Source: JBIQKZ01 sp044464765
Lineage (GTDB): Bacteria > Pseudomonadota > Gammaproteobacteria > Burkholderiales > Burkholderiaceae_B
DNA length: 64,000 bases
Direction: 5' to 3'
Assembly (NCBI GenBank): GCA_044464765.1
Contig: JBIQKZ010000005.1
Span: forward strand, 62,001-126,000
A program made the position numbers and the translations under genes. The first letter of the stretch is position 1. Each line of letters opens with the position of its first letter. The notes beneath the pieces were generated by a model, which saw only the letters and a program-made list of their open reading frames with translations, did not search any database and was not told where the DNA came from. Shown here one piece after another: positions 33,706 through 42,833 of this stretch.

Positions 33706-34485
33706 ATGCCGAAATTTGCTGCAAACCTCACCATGCTGTTCAACGAAGTCGATTTTCTCGACCGCTTCAAGGCCGCCGCCGATGCGGGCTTCAAGGGCGT
33801 GGAATATCTTTTTCCTTATGCCTTCGACAAGAAGGCGCTGGCCGATCAACTGGAGTCGAACGGCCTGGTGCAGGTGCTGCACAACCTGCCGGCGGGGAAC
33901 TGGGAGAAAGGCGAGCGGGGTATTGCCTGCCTGCCGGACCGCGTGGCGGAATTCAAGGAGGGCGTCGACCAGGCGATCGAGTATGCCCAGGCGCTTGGCT
34001 GCAAGCAATTGAATTGCCTGGCGGGCATTGCGCCGGCCGAGGCCGATGCTGAAGTCGTTCACGAGACCCTGGTGGGCAACCTGGTATTTGCGGCGGTGCG
34101 GCTCAAGCAGGCGGGAATCCGCTTGGTGGTTGAGCCGATCAACACTTTCGATATCCCGGGCTTCTACATTAGCCGCACGGACCAGGCGCTGGCGATCTTC
34201 GACGAGGTGAAGTCCGACAATATCTTCTTGCAGTACGACATCTATCATGCCCAGCGCATGGAAGGCGAGCTGGGCAATACGCTGGCGCGGCACATGGATC
34301 GCATCGCTCATATCCAGTTGGCCGACAATCCGGGCAGAAACGAGCCCGGCACCGGTGAAATCAACTACCCCTGGCTGTTCGGCCATATCGACCGGCTGGG
34401 CTACACGGGCTGGATAGGCTGCGAGTACAAGCCGGCGGCCAAAACTCAGGATGGCTTGGGCTGGTTTACGACGCTGGCCGCCTGA
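33706..34485 (+). CDS. hyi: Hydroxypyruvate isomerase
   Basis: 259 residues, TIM-barrel AP-endonuclease-2 family. It has 'AANLTMLFNEVDFLDRF' and 'GVEYLFPY', and acidic/histidine residues in VVEPINT, 'LQYDIYHAQRMEG', HIQLADNPGR and GEINYPW, as in E. coli Hyi. It interconverts hydroxypyruvate and tartronate semialdehyde. It lies 37 bases after gcl and 34 before glxR, the standard glycerate pathway arrangement. Confidence 0.95.
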   Translation: MPKFAANLTMLFNEVDFLDRFKAAADAGFKGVEYLFPYAFDKKALADQLESNGLVQVLHNLPAGNWEKGERGIACLPDRVAEFKEGVDQAIEYAQALGCKQLNCLAGIAPAEADAEVVHETLVGNLVFAAVRLKQAGIRLVVEPINTFDIPGFYISRTDQALAIFDEVKSDNIFLQYDIYHAQRMEGELGNTLARHMDRIAHIQLADNPGRNEPGTGEINYPWLFGHIDRLGYTGWIGCEYKPAAKTQDGLGWFTTLAA

Positions 34486-34519
34486 CGCATGAATTTTCAA
34501 TCTGTTTACGGAGCAAGTT

Positions 34520-35413
34520 ATGGCTAACATTGCCTTTATCGGCCTGGGCATCATGGGGGCGCCCATGGCGGCCAATCTTATCAAGGGTGGGCATACGCTT
34601 TATACGCATAGCCGCAGCGGCACGCCCAAGAGCCTGGTCGAGGCCGGCGCCCACGAATGCGGCAGCGGCGCCGAGGCGGCTCGCCAAAGCGAAATCATCA
34701 TCGTCATGGTGCCCGATACGCCCCATGTACACGACGTGCTGTTCGGTGAAGACGGGGTGGCTGCTGGGCTGGAAAAGGGCAAGATTGTCGTCGACATGAG
34801 TTCGATTTCCCCGGTGGCCACCAAGGAATTCGCCCAGAAAATCAATGCCTTGGGTTGCGACTATCTGGATGCGCCGGTATCTGGCGGCGAGGTCGGCGCC
34901 AAGGCGGCCAGCCTGACCATCATGGTGGGCGGCCCCGACTCGGCCTTCACTACAGTCAAGCCGGTGTTCGACCTGATGGGCAAGAATGTGACGCTGGTGG
35001 GCGGCAATGGCGATGGACAAATTACCAAAGTGGCGAACCAGATCATCGTCGGCCTGACCATCGAGGCGGTCGGCGAGGCCTTGGTGCTTGCCGCCAAGGC
35101 GGGCGCTGATCCGGCCAAGGTGCGCGAGGCGTTGATGGGCGGTTTTGCCAATTCGCGCATTCTGGAGGTCCACGGTGAGCGCATGGTCAAGCGCACCTTC
35201 GATCCGGGCTTCCGCATCGAGCTGCACCAAAAGGATTTGAACCTGGCGCTGACCACGGCGCGCGAGATCGGCGTGTCGTTGCCCAGCACGGCGGTGGCGC
35301 AAGAGCTGTTCAATTCCTGCGCGGCGCACGGCGGTTCGGGCTGGGATCATTCAGGCATGGTGCGCGCGTTGGAAAAAATGGCCAACTTTGAAATTGGCCA
35401 AAAGCCAAAATAG
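34520..35413 (+). CDS. glxR: 2-hydroxy-3-oxopropionate (tartronate semialdehyde) reductase
   Basis: 297 residues of the beta-hydroxyacid dehydrogenase family. The NAD-binding GLGIMGAPMA is at residues 8-17. 'DAPVSGGEVGAKAASLTIMVGG' and the catalytic lysine region 'GDGQITKVANQIIVG' follow. It reduces tartronate semialdehyde to D-glycerate, using the gcl product. A GGAGCAAGTT ribosome site precedes the ATG. Confidence 0.95.
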   Translation: MANIAFIGLGIMGAPMAANLIKGGHTLYTHSRSGTPKSLVEAGAHECGSGAEAARQSEIIIVMVPDTPHVHDVLFGEDGVAAGLEKGKIVVDMSSISPVATKEFAQKINALGCDYLDAPVSGGEVGAKAASLTIMVGGPDSAFTTVKPVFDLMGKNVTLVGGNGDGQITKVANQIIVGLTIEAVGEALVLAAKAGADPAKVREALMGGFANSRILEVHGERMVKRTFDPGFRIELHQKDLNLALTTAREIGVSLPSTAVAQELFNSCAAHGGSGWDHSGMVRALEKMANFEIGQKPK

Positions 35414-35557
35414 ATTCGAGGCACACCCTAGTGTGCTGCCTGGCTAGTTCGTGCACTCAAATTCGGATGCCTGAATCTGCCAGACACAAGGCAGTTCCTG
35501 CGGACTAGCCAAACAGCACGCCAGCCAGTAAACAGACCCAAGACAAAGGAAGCGGCC

Positions 35558-36820
35558 ATGAAAACTCAAGCGCGCGACGTGCTGTCCCGCATGTTCGAGG
35601 CGGCGGTGCAGGCGGCCCAGCCCAGTCGGGTCATTGGAAAGCATTTGCCCGAGGCGGTGGCCGGGCGTGTCATCGTGATCGGCGCCGGCAAGGCCTCGGC
35701 CGCCATGGCGCAGGCGTTCGAGCAATGCTGGGATGGCCCGCTCGAGGGCCTGGTCGTGACGGCGTATGGGCATGCCGTGCCGTGCGAGCGTATCCGGGTC
35801 GTCGAGGCGGCGCATCCAACGCCGGACCAGGCCGGGCGCGAGGCGGCGCAGCAGACGCTTGGGCTGGTCAAGGGCCTGTCTCCCGACGACCTCGTGGTCT
35901 GTCTTTTTTCCGGCGGGGCTTCATCGCTTTTGCCGTTGCCGGGCGAGGGCGTGACGCTTGAAGACAAGCAGGCAATCAATCGCGCGCTGCTCACGTCGGG
36001 CGCATCGATTTCGGAAATGAACTGCGTACGACGGCATTTGTCGGGTATCAAGGGGGGGCGCCTGGCAGCGGCCTGCCATCCCGCCAAGGTCGTGAACCTG
36101 CTGATTTCCGATGTGCCGGGTGACCAGCCCATGGACATCGGTTCGGGCCCCACGGTTGCCGATCCAACCACCTGCGACGATGCGCTTGCCATTGTGCAGC
36201 GTTATGCCATCGACCTTCCCCCGGGTGCGCTCGATCTATTGCAAAGTGGTCGGGGTGAAACCATCAAGCCGGACGACGCGCGACTGGCTTCGGTGCGCAC
36301 GACGCTGGTCGCCACCCCGCACATCGCCCTGACAGCGGCCGCCGATGTCGCCGCCCAGGCCGGTCTGGGGGTGTGCATTCTGGGCGATAGCATTGAAGGA
36401 GAGTCGCGCGAGGTGGCCAAGGTCATGGCGGGCATTGCGCTGCAGGTGCGTCGGCATGGGCAGCCGCTGGCGCCGCCCTGCGTGTTGCTGTCGGGCGGCG
36501 AAACGACGGTGACGGTTCGAGGCAAGGGGCGAGGCGGCCGCAATGTCGAGTTCCTGCTTTCCCTGGCCCTGGCATTGAAAGGGGCAAAGGATGTTTATGC
36601 GGTGGCGGGCGATACCGATGGGGTAGACGGGCTGGAGCCGAACGCCGGCGGCTATCTGGCTCCCGACAGCCTGGCCAGGGCGCGGGCGCTGGGCCTGCGG
36701 CCGGGCGACTTTCTGGACAACAACGATGGGCACGGTTTTTTCGAGGCATTGGATGACGCGTTGGTCACCGGACCCACGCTGACTAATGTCAATGATTTTC
36801 GCGCCATTCTGATTCTTTGA
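35558..36820 (+). CDS. Glycerate 2-kinase (GckA/TtuD, MOFRL family)
   Basis: 420 residues. It has the DUF4147 kinase start 'RVIVIGAGKASAAMAQAFE', FSGGASSLLPLP and 'NCVRRHLSGIKGGRLA'. The C-terminal MOFRL domain has 'LLSGGETTVTVRGKGRGGRN' and AGDTDGVDG. It phosphorylates glycerate to 2-phosphoglycerate; older annotations call such proteins hydroxypyruvate reductase TtuD. It is 144 bases after glxR and its stop overlaps the start region of pyk, so it belongs to the glycerate operon. Confidence 0.92.
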   Translation: MKTQARDVLSRMFEAAVQAAQPSRVIGKHLPEAVAGRVIVIGAGKASAAMAQAFEQCWDGPLEGLVVTAYGHAVPCERIRVVEAAHPTPDQAGREAAQQTLGLVKGLSPDDLVVCLFSGGASSLLPLPGEGVTLEDKQAINRALLTSGASISEMNCVRRHLSGIKGGRLAAACHPAKVVNLLISDVPGDQPMDIGSGPTVADPTTCDDALAIVQRYAIDLPPGALDLLQSGRGETIKPDDARLASVRTTLVATPHIALTAAADVAAQAGLGVCILGDSIEGESREVAKVMAGIALQVRRHGQPLAPPCVLLSGGETTVTVRGKGRGGRNVEFLLSLALALKGAKDVYAVAGDTDGVDGLEPNAGGYLAPDSLARARALGLRPGDFLDNNDGHGFFEALDDALVTGPTLTNVNDFRAILIL

Positions 36821-36831
36821 TGGAGTCTTCC

Positions 36832-38268
36832 ATGATGACTGCTCGCCGTGCCCGGATCCTGGCTACGCTTGGACCGGCAAGCTCCCGCCCTGAAGACATT
36901 CGTGCGCTGGTGAAGGCTGGAGCCAATGTATTTCGGTTCAATTTCAGCCATGGCAGCCATGCTGACCACGCCGAACGATTTCGCATCGTGCGCGAGCTTG
37001 AGCGCGAAACAGGCAAACCCATTGGCATCCTGATGGATTTGCAAGGCCCGAAGCTGCGGGTGGGTAGCATGGCCGGCGGCAGTTGCCAGCTTCAGGAAGG
37101 CGGGCGTTTCCGACTTGACCTGGATCCCGCCGACGGCACTGAGGCGCGCGCCAACCTGCCCCATCCCGAGATATTCGCGGCGTTGGAGGCGGGAACGGAC
37201 CTGTTGCTGGATGACGGCCGATTGCGCTTGCGGGTGGAGGCCTGCGGCGCCGATTATGCCGACACCACGGTGATCGTCGGTGGAACGCTGTCTGATCGCA
37301 AAGGGGTGAATGTGCCGGGCGTGGTGCTGCCGATTTCACCCTTGACCGCCAAAGATCGGGCCGATCTTGATTTCGGCCTGTCGCTGGGCGTCGATTGGGT
37401 TGCCCTGTCGTTTGTGCAGCGGCCGCAGGACATCGAAGAGGCCAGGGCCATCATAGGCACGCGCGCCTGGATCATGGCCAAGCTGGAAAAACCCGCGGCG
37501 ATCGAGCAACTGGACGCGATTATCGAGCTGTCCGACGGTGTCATGGTGGCGCGCGGCGACCTGGGCGTCGAGATGCCGCCTCAGCAAGTGCCCGTTCTAC
37601 AGCAGCGCATCGTGCGCGCCGCGCGGGCGGCGGGGCGCCCGGTGGTGGTGGCTACGCAGATGCTGGAATCCATGGTCACCGCGCCGGTGCCCACACGGGC
37701 GGAGGCGTCTGACGTGGCCACCGCCATATACAGCGGGGCTGATGCCGTGATGCTTTCGGCGGAGTCGGCTTCGGGAAAGCACCCCGTCGAGGCGGTGGCG
37801 ATCATGGCGGACATTATCCACGAGGTCGAACAGGACCCCGCCTGGCGCGCCGGCCTGGATGCCAGCCATAGCCCGGCCGATGCAAACACCCCCGATGCCA
37901 TCTGCTGCGCGTTGCGCCGTGTGGCGTCGTTGCTGGAACCGGCCGCCACCGTTGCCTACACGGCGTCGGGCTTCAGCGCCCTGCGTGCCAGCCGGGAGCG
38001 CCCCCTGACTCCGATCCTGGCGCTGACGCCCAATGCCGTTACGGCCCGGCAACTGGCGCTGGTCTGGGGAGTTCATCCGGTGCCTTTCGGCGCCCAGCTC
38101 GACAATGTAAGCGACATGATCAGCCATGCCATTGCCGTGGCGGTGGAGAAAAAGATTGCCCGGGAAAACGACAAGGTGGTGGTGATTGCGGGCCTGCCTT
38201 TTGGGCGCAGCGGCAGCACCAACTTGCTGCATGTGGCCACTGTGCCAGGCACGGCCCACGCCGCTTAG
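36832..38268 (+). CDS. pyk: Pyruvate kinase
   Basis: 478 residues from the ATG at 36832, after a GGAG. In-frame starts at 36820 (overlapping the kinase stop) and 36817 (TTG) are possible. Motifs are 'TLGPASSRPEDIRALV', 'FRFNFSHGSHADH' and the Mg/active-site block 'IMAKLEKPAAIEQLDAII' with 'VMVARGDLGVEMP'. It completes the route glyoxylate, glycerate, 2-phosphoglycerate, PEP, pyruvate (enolase is elsewhere). Coupling of pyk to a glycerate operon is common in Burkholderiales. Confidence 0.96.
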   Translation: MMTARRARILATLGPASSRPEDIRALVKAGANVFRFNFSHGSHADHAERFRIVRELERETGKPIGILMDLQGPKLRVGSMAGGSCQLQEGGRFRLDLDPADGTEARANLPHPEIFAALEAGTDLLLDDGRLRLRVEACGADYADTTVIVGGTLSDRKGVNVPGVVLPISPLTAKDRADLDFGLSLGVDWVALSFVQRPQDIEEARAIIGTRAWIMAKLEKPAAIEQLDAIIELSDGVMVARGDLGVEMPPQQVPVLQQRIVRAARAAGRPVVVATQMLESMVTAPVPTRAEASDVATAIYSGADAVMLSAESASGKHPVEAVAIMADIIHEVEQDPAWRAGLDASHSPADANTPDAICCALRRVASLLEPAATVAYTASGFSALRASRERPLTPILALTPNAVTARQLALVWGVHPVPFGAQLDNVSDMISHAIAVAVEKKIARENDKVVVIAGLPFGRSGSTNLLHVATVPGTAHAA

Positions 38269-38328
38269 CTTGCCCGGCTCGTGCGCCCCTGCGGCGCCTG
38301 GTGTTGCTGTATTCCCCCCTGTGTCCGT

Positions 38329-38366
38329 AACGCCCGTTTTTCACATCCGTGAAGGCGGGCGTTCTT
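38329..38366 (+). terminator. Intrinsic terminator after pyk
   Basis: AACGCCCG (38329-38336) pairs with CGGGCGTT (38356-38363). An inner stem TTCAC..GTGAA closes on an ATCC loop, and TTCTTC follows. It lies 60 bases after the pyk stop and separates the glycerate operon from glcB. Confidence 0.72.
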
Positions 38367-38476
38367 CATAGCTCTTATATAAGTCCTATAATGGTTTAAG
38401 AAATTGAAGGTGGGCTGTCTGCACCTTGCGATAATCAACGATGTAGTCGTCATTGAACATAATTATGGGGGAACGC

Positions 38477-40642
38477 ATGTCCGAGACAATAGTTTGCAAG
38501 CGCTTAAAGGTTTCCAACGACCTTTACCAGTTTGTCGAGCGAGAAGCCTTGCCGGGCACCGGGGTGGATTCAGATGCCTTCTGGACTGGGTTCGATCAAC
38601 TGGTGCACGACTTGGCGCCCAAGAACCGCCAGCTGTTGGCCGAGCGCGATCGCTTGCAGGCCGAAATGGATAAGTGGTATCAAAGCCATCCGGGTCCCAT
38701 CCAGGACATGGCCGCCTACCAGAAGTTCCTGCGGGAAATCGGCTACCTGCAAGACGCTCCCGCCAATGTATCCATCGATACCAGCAAGGTCGACGTCGAG
38801 TTCACGCATCAGGCCGGCCCCCAGTTGGTGGTGCCGATTACGAATGCGCGCTATGCGCTGAATGCGGCCAATGCGCGCTGGGGCAGCTTGTACGATGCAC
38901 TGTACGGCACCGACGCTATTTCGGAAGCCGATGGCGCCGAGCGGGCGGGCGGCTACAACCCCGTGCGTGGCGACAAGGTCATTGCATTTGCGCGCCGCTT
39001 CCTCGACGAGGCCATCCCGTTGGCGCAAGGGTCGCACGCCGATGCGGTTGGCTACGCTATCGAGGGCGGCAAACTGAAGGTCAGCCTGAAATCCGGCCAG
39101 GACACCACGCTGGCGGATGCATCCGCCCTTCTGGGCTACCGTGGCGAAGTCTCGGCGCCGCAAGCCCTGGTGTTCCAGCACAATGGCTTGCATTTCGAGA
39201 TTCAAATCGACAAGGCCAGCCCCATTGGCAAGCAAGATTCTGCCGGCGTCAAAGACATCGTTATGGAATCCGCCGTCACCACCATCATGGACTGCGAAGA
39301 CTCCATTGCCGCCGTCGATGCCCAGGACAAGGTTCTGGCCTATCGCAACTGGCTGGGCCTGATGACGGGCACGCTCACAGAAGAAGTGTCCAAGGGCGGA
39401 AAAAGCTTTACCCGCGCGTTGAACCCCGACCGCGAATACACGACGCTCGACGGAAAGACCGCCTCGCTGCATGGCCGTTCGCTCATGCTGGTGCGCAACG
39501 TCGGCCACCTGATGACCAATCCGTCCGTGCTCGACGAACAGGGCAACGAAGTGCCTGAAGGTATTCTCGATGCCGTGCTCACGTCGCTGGTGGCCATGCA
39601 CGACTTGAAGCGTGGCGGAAATTCGCGCGCAGGCTCCATCTACATCGTCAAGCCCAAGATGCACGGGCCGGCCGAAGTCGCCTTTGCCGACGAGCTTTTT
39701 GCCCGCACCGAAAGCCTGCTTGGCCTGGCGCCCAATACCCTGAAAATGGGCATTATGGACGAAGAACGCCGCACCAGCGCCAACCTGAAGGCGTGCATTG
39801 CCGCCGCCCGCAATCGCGTGGTCTTCATCAATACCGGCTTCCTGGATCGCACCGGCGACGAAATGCACACGTCCATGGAAGCGGGCCCCATGGTGCGCAA
39901 GGGCGACATGAAGCGCAGCGCCTGGATCGATGCCTACGAGCGCAACAACGTTCAAACCGGGCTTGAATGCGGCCTGCGCGGCAAGGCGCAGATCGGCAAG
40001 GGCATGTGGGCCATGCCCGACCTGATGGCCGACATGCTGGAACAAAAGATCAGCCAACTGAAGGCCGGCGGCAATACCGCCTGGGTGCCATCGCCCACGG
40101 CGGCCACGCTGCATGCGCTGCACTACCACCAGGTCGATGTGCAGAAGGTTCAGGAAGGCATGGAAGGCAAGTCGGAGCCCTTGCTCGACAAATTGCTGAC
40201 CATTCCGGTGGCTACCGACACCAACTGGTCGGCCGAAGACATTCAGCAAGAGCTCGACAACAATGCCCAGGGCATCTTGGGTTATGTCGTGCGCTGGATC
40301 GACCAGGGCGTGGGCTGCTCCAAGGTCCCCGATATTCACGACATCGGCCTGATGGAAGATCGTGCCACCCTGCGTATTTCCAGCCAGCACATGGCCAATT
40401 GGCTGCGCCACAAGGTCGTCACCCGCGAGCAGATTGAAGAAACCCTGCAGCGTATGGCGGCGGTGGTCGATGCCCAGAACGCAGGCGATCCGCTGTATCG
40501 GCCCATGGCGGGCAATTTCGACACGTCTTCCGCGTTCAAGGCGGCTTCCGACCTGGTCTTCAAGGGTCTTGAGCAGCCCAATGGCTATACCGAGCCTCTG
40601 CTGCACCACTGGCGGCAAGTGGTCAAGGCGGGCGGTCGCTAA
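38477..40642 (+). CDS. glcB: Malate synthase G
   Basis: 721 residues from the ATG at 38477 after GGGGGAAC; an upstream ATG at 38453 is less likely. E. coli GlcB has 723 residues. It shows 'MESAVTTIMDCEDSIAAVDAQDKV', 'GRSLMLVRNVGHLMTN', 'KPKMHGPAEVAFADELFARTE' and 'GIMDEERRTSANLKACIAAA'. It condenses glyoxylate with acetyl-CoA to malate. The gene follows the glycerate operon but has its own terminator-separated leader, giving a second route for glyoxylate. Its stop overlaps the convergent LysR stop by four bases. Confidence 0.97.
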   Translation: MSETIVCKRLKVSNDLYQFVEREALPGTGVDSDAFWTGFDQLVHDLAPKNRQLLAERDRLQAEMDKWYQSHPGPIQDMAAYQKFLREIGYLQDAPANVSIDTSKVDVEFTHQAGPQLVVPITNARYALNAANARWGSLYDALYGTDAISEADGAERAGGYNPVRGDKVIAFARRFLDEAIPLAQGSHADAVGYAIEGGKLKVSLKSGQDTTLADASALLGYRGEVSAPQALVFQHNGLHFEIQIDKASPIGKQDSAGVKDIVMESAVTTIMDCEDSIAAVDAQDKVLAYRNWLGLMTGTLTEEVSKGGKSFTRALNPDREYTTLDGKTASLHGRSLMLVRNVGHLMTNPSVLDEQGNEVPEGILDAVLTSLVAMHDLKRGGNSRAGSIYIVKPKMHGPAEVAFADELFARTESLLGLAPNTLKMGIMDEERRTSANLKACIAAARNRVVFINTGFLDRTGDEMHTSMEAGPMVRKGDMKRSAWIDAYERNNVQTGLECGLRGKAQIGKGMWAMPDLMADMLEQKISQLKAGGNTAWVPSPTAATLHALHYHQVDVQKVQEGMEGKSEPLLDKLLTIPVATDTNWSAEDIQQELDNNAQGILGYVVRWIDQGVGCSKVPDIHDIGLMEDRATLRISSQHMANWLRHKVVTREQIEETLQRMAAVVDAQNAGDPLYRPMAGNFDTSSAFKAASDLVFKGLEQPNGYTEPLLHHWRQVVKAGGR

Positions 40643-41619
40643 GGCTCGCGGGCGGTAAACACTTTTTCTATGCGCTCTTCGTTCACCGGTTCGCTGGTGC
40701 CCGAAGGGCCATAGTCGTGCGTAACCAAGCCGCGCAGCGTTTCAAGAAACAAGGGCACCACCGGCGAGATGTCGTTGGCGCGATAAACCACGTATAAAGG
40801 CACCTCGGGCAGCGGGGGCGCCAGGCGCTTGAACACCACGCCGGCAGGCACCAGTTGTTGGGTCGATGCCGGCAACAGCGCAACGCCCAGCTTCGCGGCC
40901 ACCAGGCTCAGTACGGTTTGGACCTCGAAAACCTGCTGCTGGATCGTGGGGCTGAACCCGGCCTGCAAACAGCATTGATATAAAAAATCAGCCAGGCGCG
41001 ATTGGCCCAGGCGGAAAAGAATAAATGGATCGCCGGCCAGGTCCTTCAGATTCAAGTCGGGCTTGCGGCATAGGGGATGGGTGGCCGGCAGGGCGGCCAC
41101 GATGGGCTCGTACAGCAACACCTCGGACGCCAGATCGGTGTCGTTGTGCTTCATCCGGAACAGACATACGTCGATACGCTGTTCGCGCAGCGCTTGCAGC
41201 TGCGCGGGCGGCGGCATTTCGTGCAGCGTCCAGGACACCTGGGGATAGCGCCCTGAAAACACGCGCAAACCTTCGGGGATCAGCTGGACCATGGCCGAGC
41301 TGACCGTGCCGATCTCTAGCTTGCCATGCTGGCCCCGCGCGGTTTTTCGGGTCAGGTCGATGGCATGCGCCAATTGGGTAAAAACAAAGGGCACCTGCTC
41401 TTTAAGCGTCTGCCCGGCCGGCGTCAGCGCTACGCCGTGACGGTTCCGATCGAATAGCGGTGCACCTATTTTTTCTTCAAGCACACGTATTTGCTGGCTA
41501 AGCGGCGGCTGCGACATACTGAGCCGCGCCGCGGCCCGGCCAAAATGCAGCTCGTCGGCCAACACAGAGAAATAGCGCAGCAAACGCAATTCGAAGTGAC
41601 GCAGATTATGCGGGTCCAT
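40639..41619 (-). CDS. LysR-family transcriptional regulator, probable regulator of the amidohydrolase/UbiD locus
   Basis: 326 residues. The helix-turn-helix is 'LHFGRAAARLSMSQPPLSQQIRVLEEKIGAPLF', followed by 'RNRHGVALTPAGQ'; this resembles the BenM/CatM/HcaR group. It is tail-to-tail with glcB and divergent from the plus-strand array that starts at 41874, so it most likely controls that array. The co-inducer is unknown; members of this group often sense aromatic acids. Confidence 0.87.
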   Translation of the reverse strand: MDPHNLRHFELRLLRYFSVLADELHFGRAAARLSMSQPPLSQQIRVLEEKIGAPLFDRNRHGVALTPAGQTLKEQVPFVFTQLAHAIDLTRKTARGQHGKLEIGTVSSAMVQLIPEGLRVFSGRYPQVSWTLHEMPPPAQLQALREQRIDVCLFRMKHNDTDLASEVLLYEPIVAALPATHPLCRKPDLNLKDLAGDPFILFRLGQSRLADFLYQCCLQAGFSPTIQQQVFEVQTVLSLVAAKLGVALLPASTQQLVPAGVVFKRLAPPLPEVPLYVVYRANDISPVVPLFLETLRGLVTHDYGPSGTSEPVNEERIEKVFTAREP

Positions 41620-41671
41620 ATCTAATAAGTATCACCAATCCAGTAAAAGAGTATTGTACAGATCACCATGT

Positions 41672-41689
41672 TCTGTCCGATAGTACAGA
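41672..41689. promoter_or_regulatory. Candidate operator dyad upstream of the amidohydrolase pair
   Basis: TCTGT (41672-41676) and ACAGA (41685-41689) flank an eight-base spacer in the 254-base divergent gap. A TGTACA palindrome lies just upstream at 41655-41660 and shares GTACA with the right arm. This is a plausible LysR target; the match to the T-N11-A pattern is only approximate. Confidence 0.33.
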
Positions 41690-41873
41690 GACCAGACAGA
41701 GCGAGCAATAAGCAAGTACTTGGGCTTAGGTGCGGTGTGAGGGGGAAGGTGCCGGCAGGCGCCTAGCAAATGGCACAGTCCATCGGGTTGAGTACTCGCA
41801 AAACAAGGTTTGATCGCTCGGTTTTGCCAACCAGACGATTCTAAACACTTCCCGGCAACAGGAGAACCTTCAC

Positions 41874-42818
41874 ATGATTATCGACACCAGTTGTTATCCA
41901 ACCAACGTGGTCGACCTCGCCTGGCAGCATGATGGAGAGCCCTTCACGGGTGAGCGCATGCTGCAGATGATGGACGGCCCGTACTTGGTCAACGGTAAGC
42001 CGCGCCGCATCGACAAGGCGTTTATCCAGCCGCCGCAGGGCAACACTATCTACACATGGACCGACGGCGAGCAGACCGGTCGTGAAGCCATCGACGGCTA
42101 CATGGCTTACACGCTGGAAATGGTGCAGAAGTACCCCGACCGTTTCCTGGGATGCTTTGTGTACAACCCGCGTTGCGGCGTACAGAACGGTGTCGAGGCG
42201 ATCGAGCGATATGTGAAGGAACACGGCTTCAAGATGGTTCAGATGCAGGCCAATATGCATGCCTACCGTCCGGATCGCGCGCTTGACTGGGTGCGCCCCG
42301 CTTTTGAAAAATGCGCGGAACTCGGGGTCCCCGTCAAGCTGCACACGGGCGACGGCCCCTACAGCATTCCGACGGAATGGATACCCATGATCAAGGCGTT
42401 CCCCACCGTCAACTTCATCATGGCGCACTTCGGCGTCCAGACCGGCGGCGTCTATTGCTTCGAGCCCTTCCAGTGGGCCATGGAGTTCCCGAATGTCTAC
42501 TGCGAGTCAAGCTGGTGCCTGCAGTCGCGCATCGTCGAGTTCGCCAAAGAGCTGCCCACGCACAAGATTCTCTATGGCTCGGATTCCCCGCCGAACGAAC
42601 CCGGCATGTGGCTGCGCTTGCTGGAGGTTCTATGCACCGAACCTCCACAGGGCATGAACCTGGATGAAGACACGCTTGAGGACTACTTGGGCAACAACCT
42701 GGCCCGGATGCTCGGGCTGGAGCCAAGCCCGCCGCCGCGCAGCTTGAAGGAAGCGGAGGAGCAGCTTGCCGCCCACGGCATCGAAAACAAACATTATCTG
42801 GCAACCAAGATTGCTTAA
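41874..42818 (+). CDS. Amidohydrolase-2 family protein lacking the HxH metal motif
   Basis: 314 residues, closely related to the next gene product. The N-terminal metal motif is lost: MIIDTSCYPTN stands where the paralogue has MIIDTHLHPTN (H6 and H8 become S and Y). The other ligand positions remain: H157 (KLHTGDGPYSIP), H185 (AHFGVQTGG) and D237 (YGSDSPPNEPG). Relatives are ACMSD-like decarboxylases and hydrolases. The product may be a non-catalytic or altered partner of the second paralogue. It is the first gene of the array, 15 bases before the paralogue. The family is clear; the function is not. Confidence 0.85.
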   Translation: MIIDTSCYPTNVVDLAWQHDGEPFTGERMLQMMDGPYLVNGKPRRIDKAFIQPPQGNTIYTWTDGEQTGREAIDGYMAYTLEMVQKYPDRFLGCFVYNPRCGVQNGVEAIERYVKEHGFKMVQMQANMHAYRPDRALDWVRPAFEKCAELGVPVKLHTGDGPYSIPTEWIPMIKAFPTVNFIMAHFGVQTGGVYCFEPFQWAMEFPNVYCESSWCLQSRIVEFAKELPTHKILYGSDSPPNEPGMWLRLLEVLCTEPPQGMNLDEDTLEDYLGNNLARMLGLEPSPPPRSLKEAEEQLAAHGIENKHYLATKIA

Positions 42819-42833
42819 GCGGAGTCATCGACA

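Noticed and set aside
38570..40618. A 682-codon open frame antisense to malate synthase G
   Set aside because: It mirrors glcB, which has full-length family motifs. The antisense reading is rich in Arg, His and Val with no recognisable domain, as expected opposite GC-biased codons.
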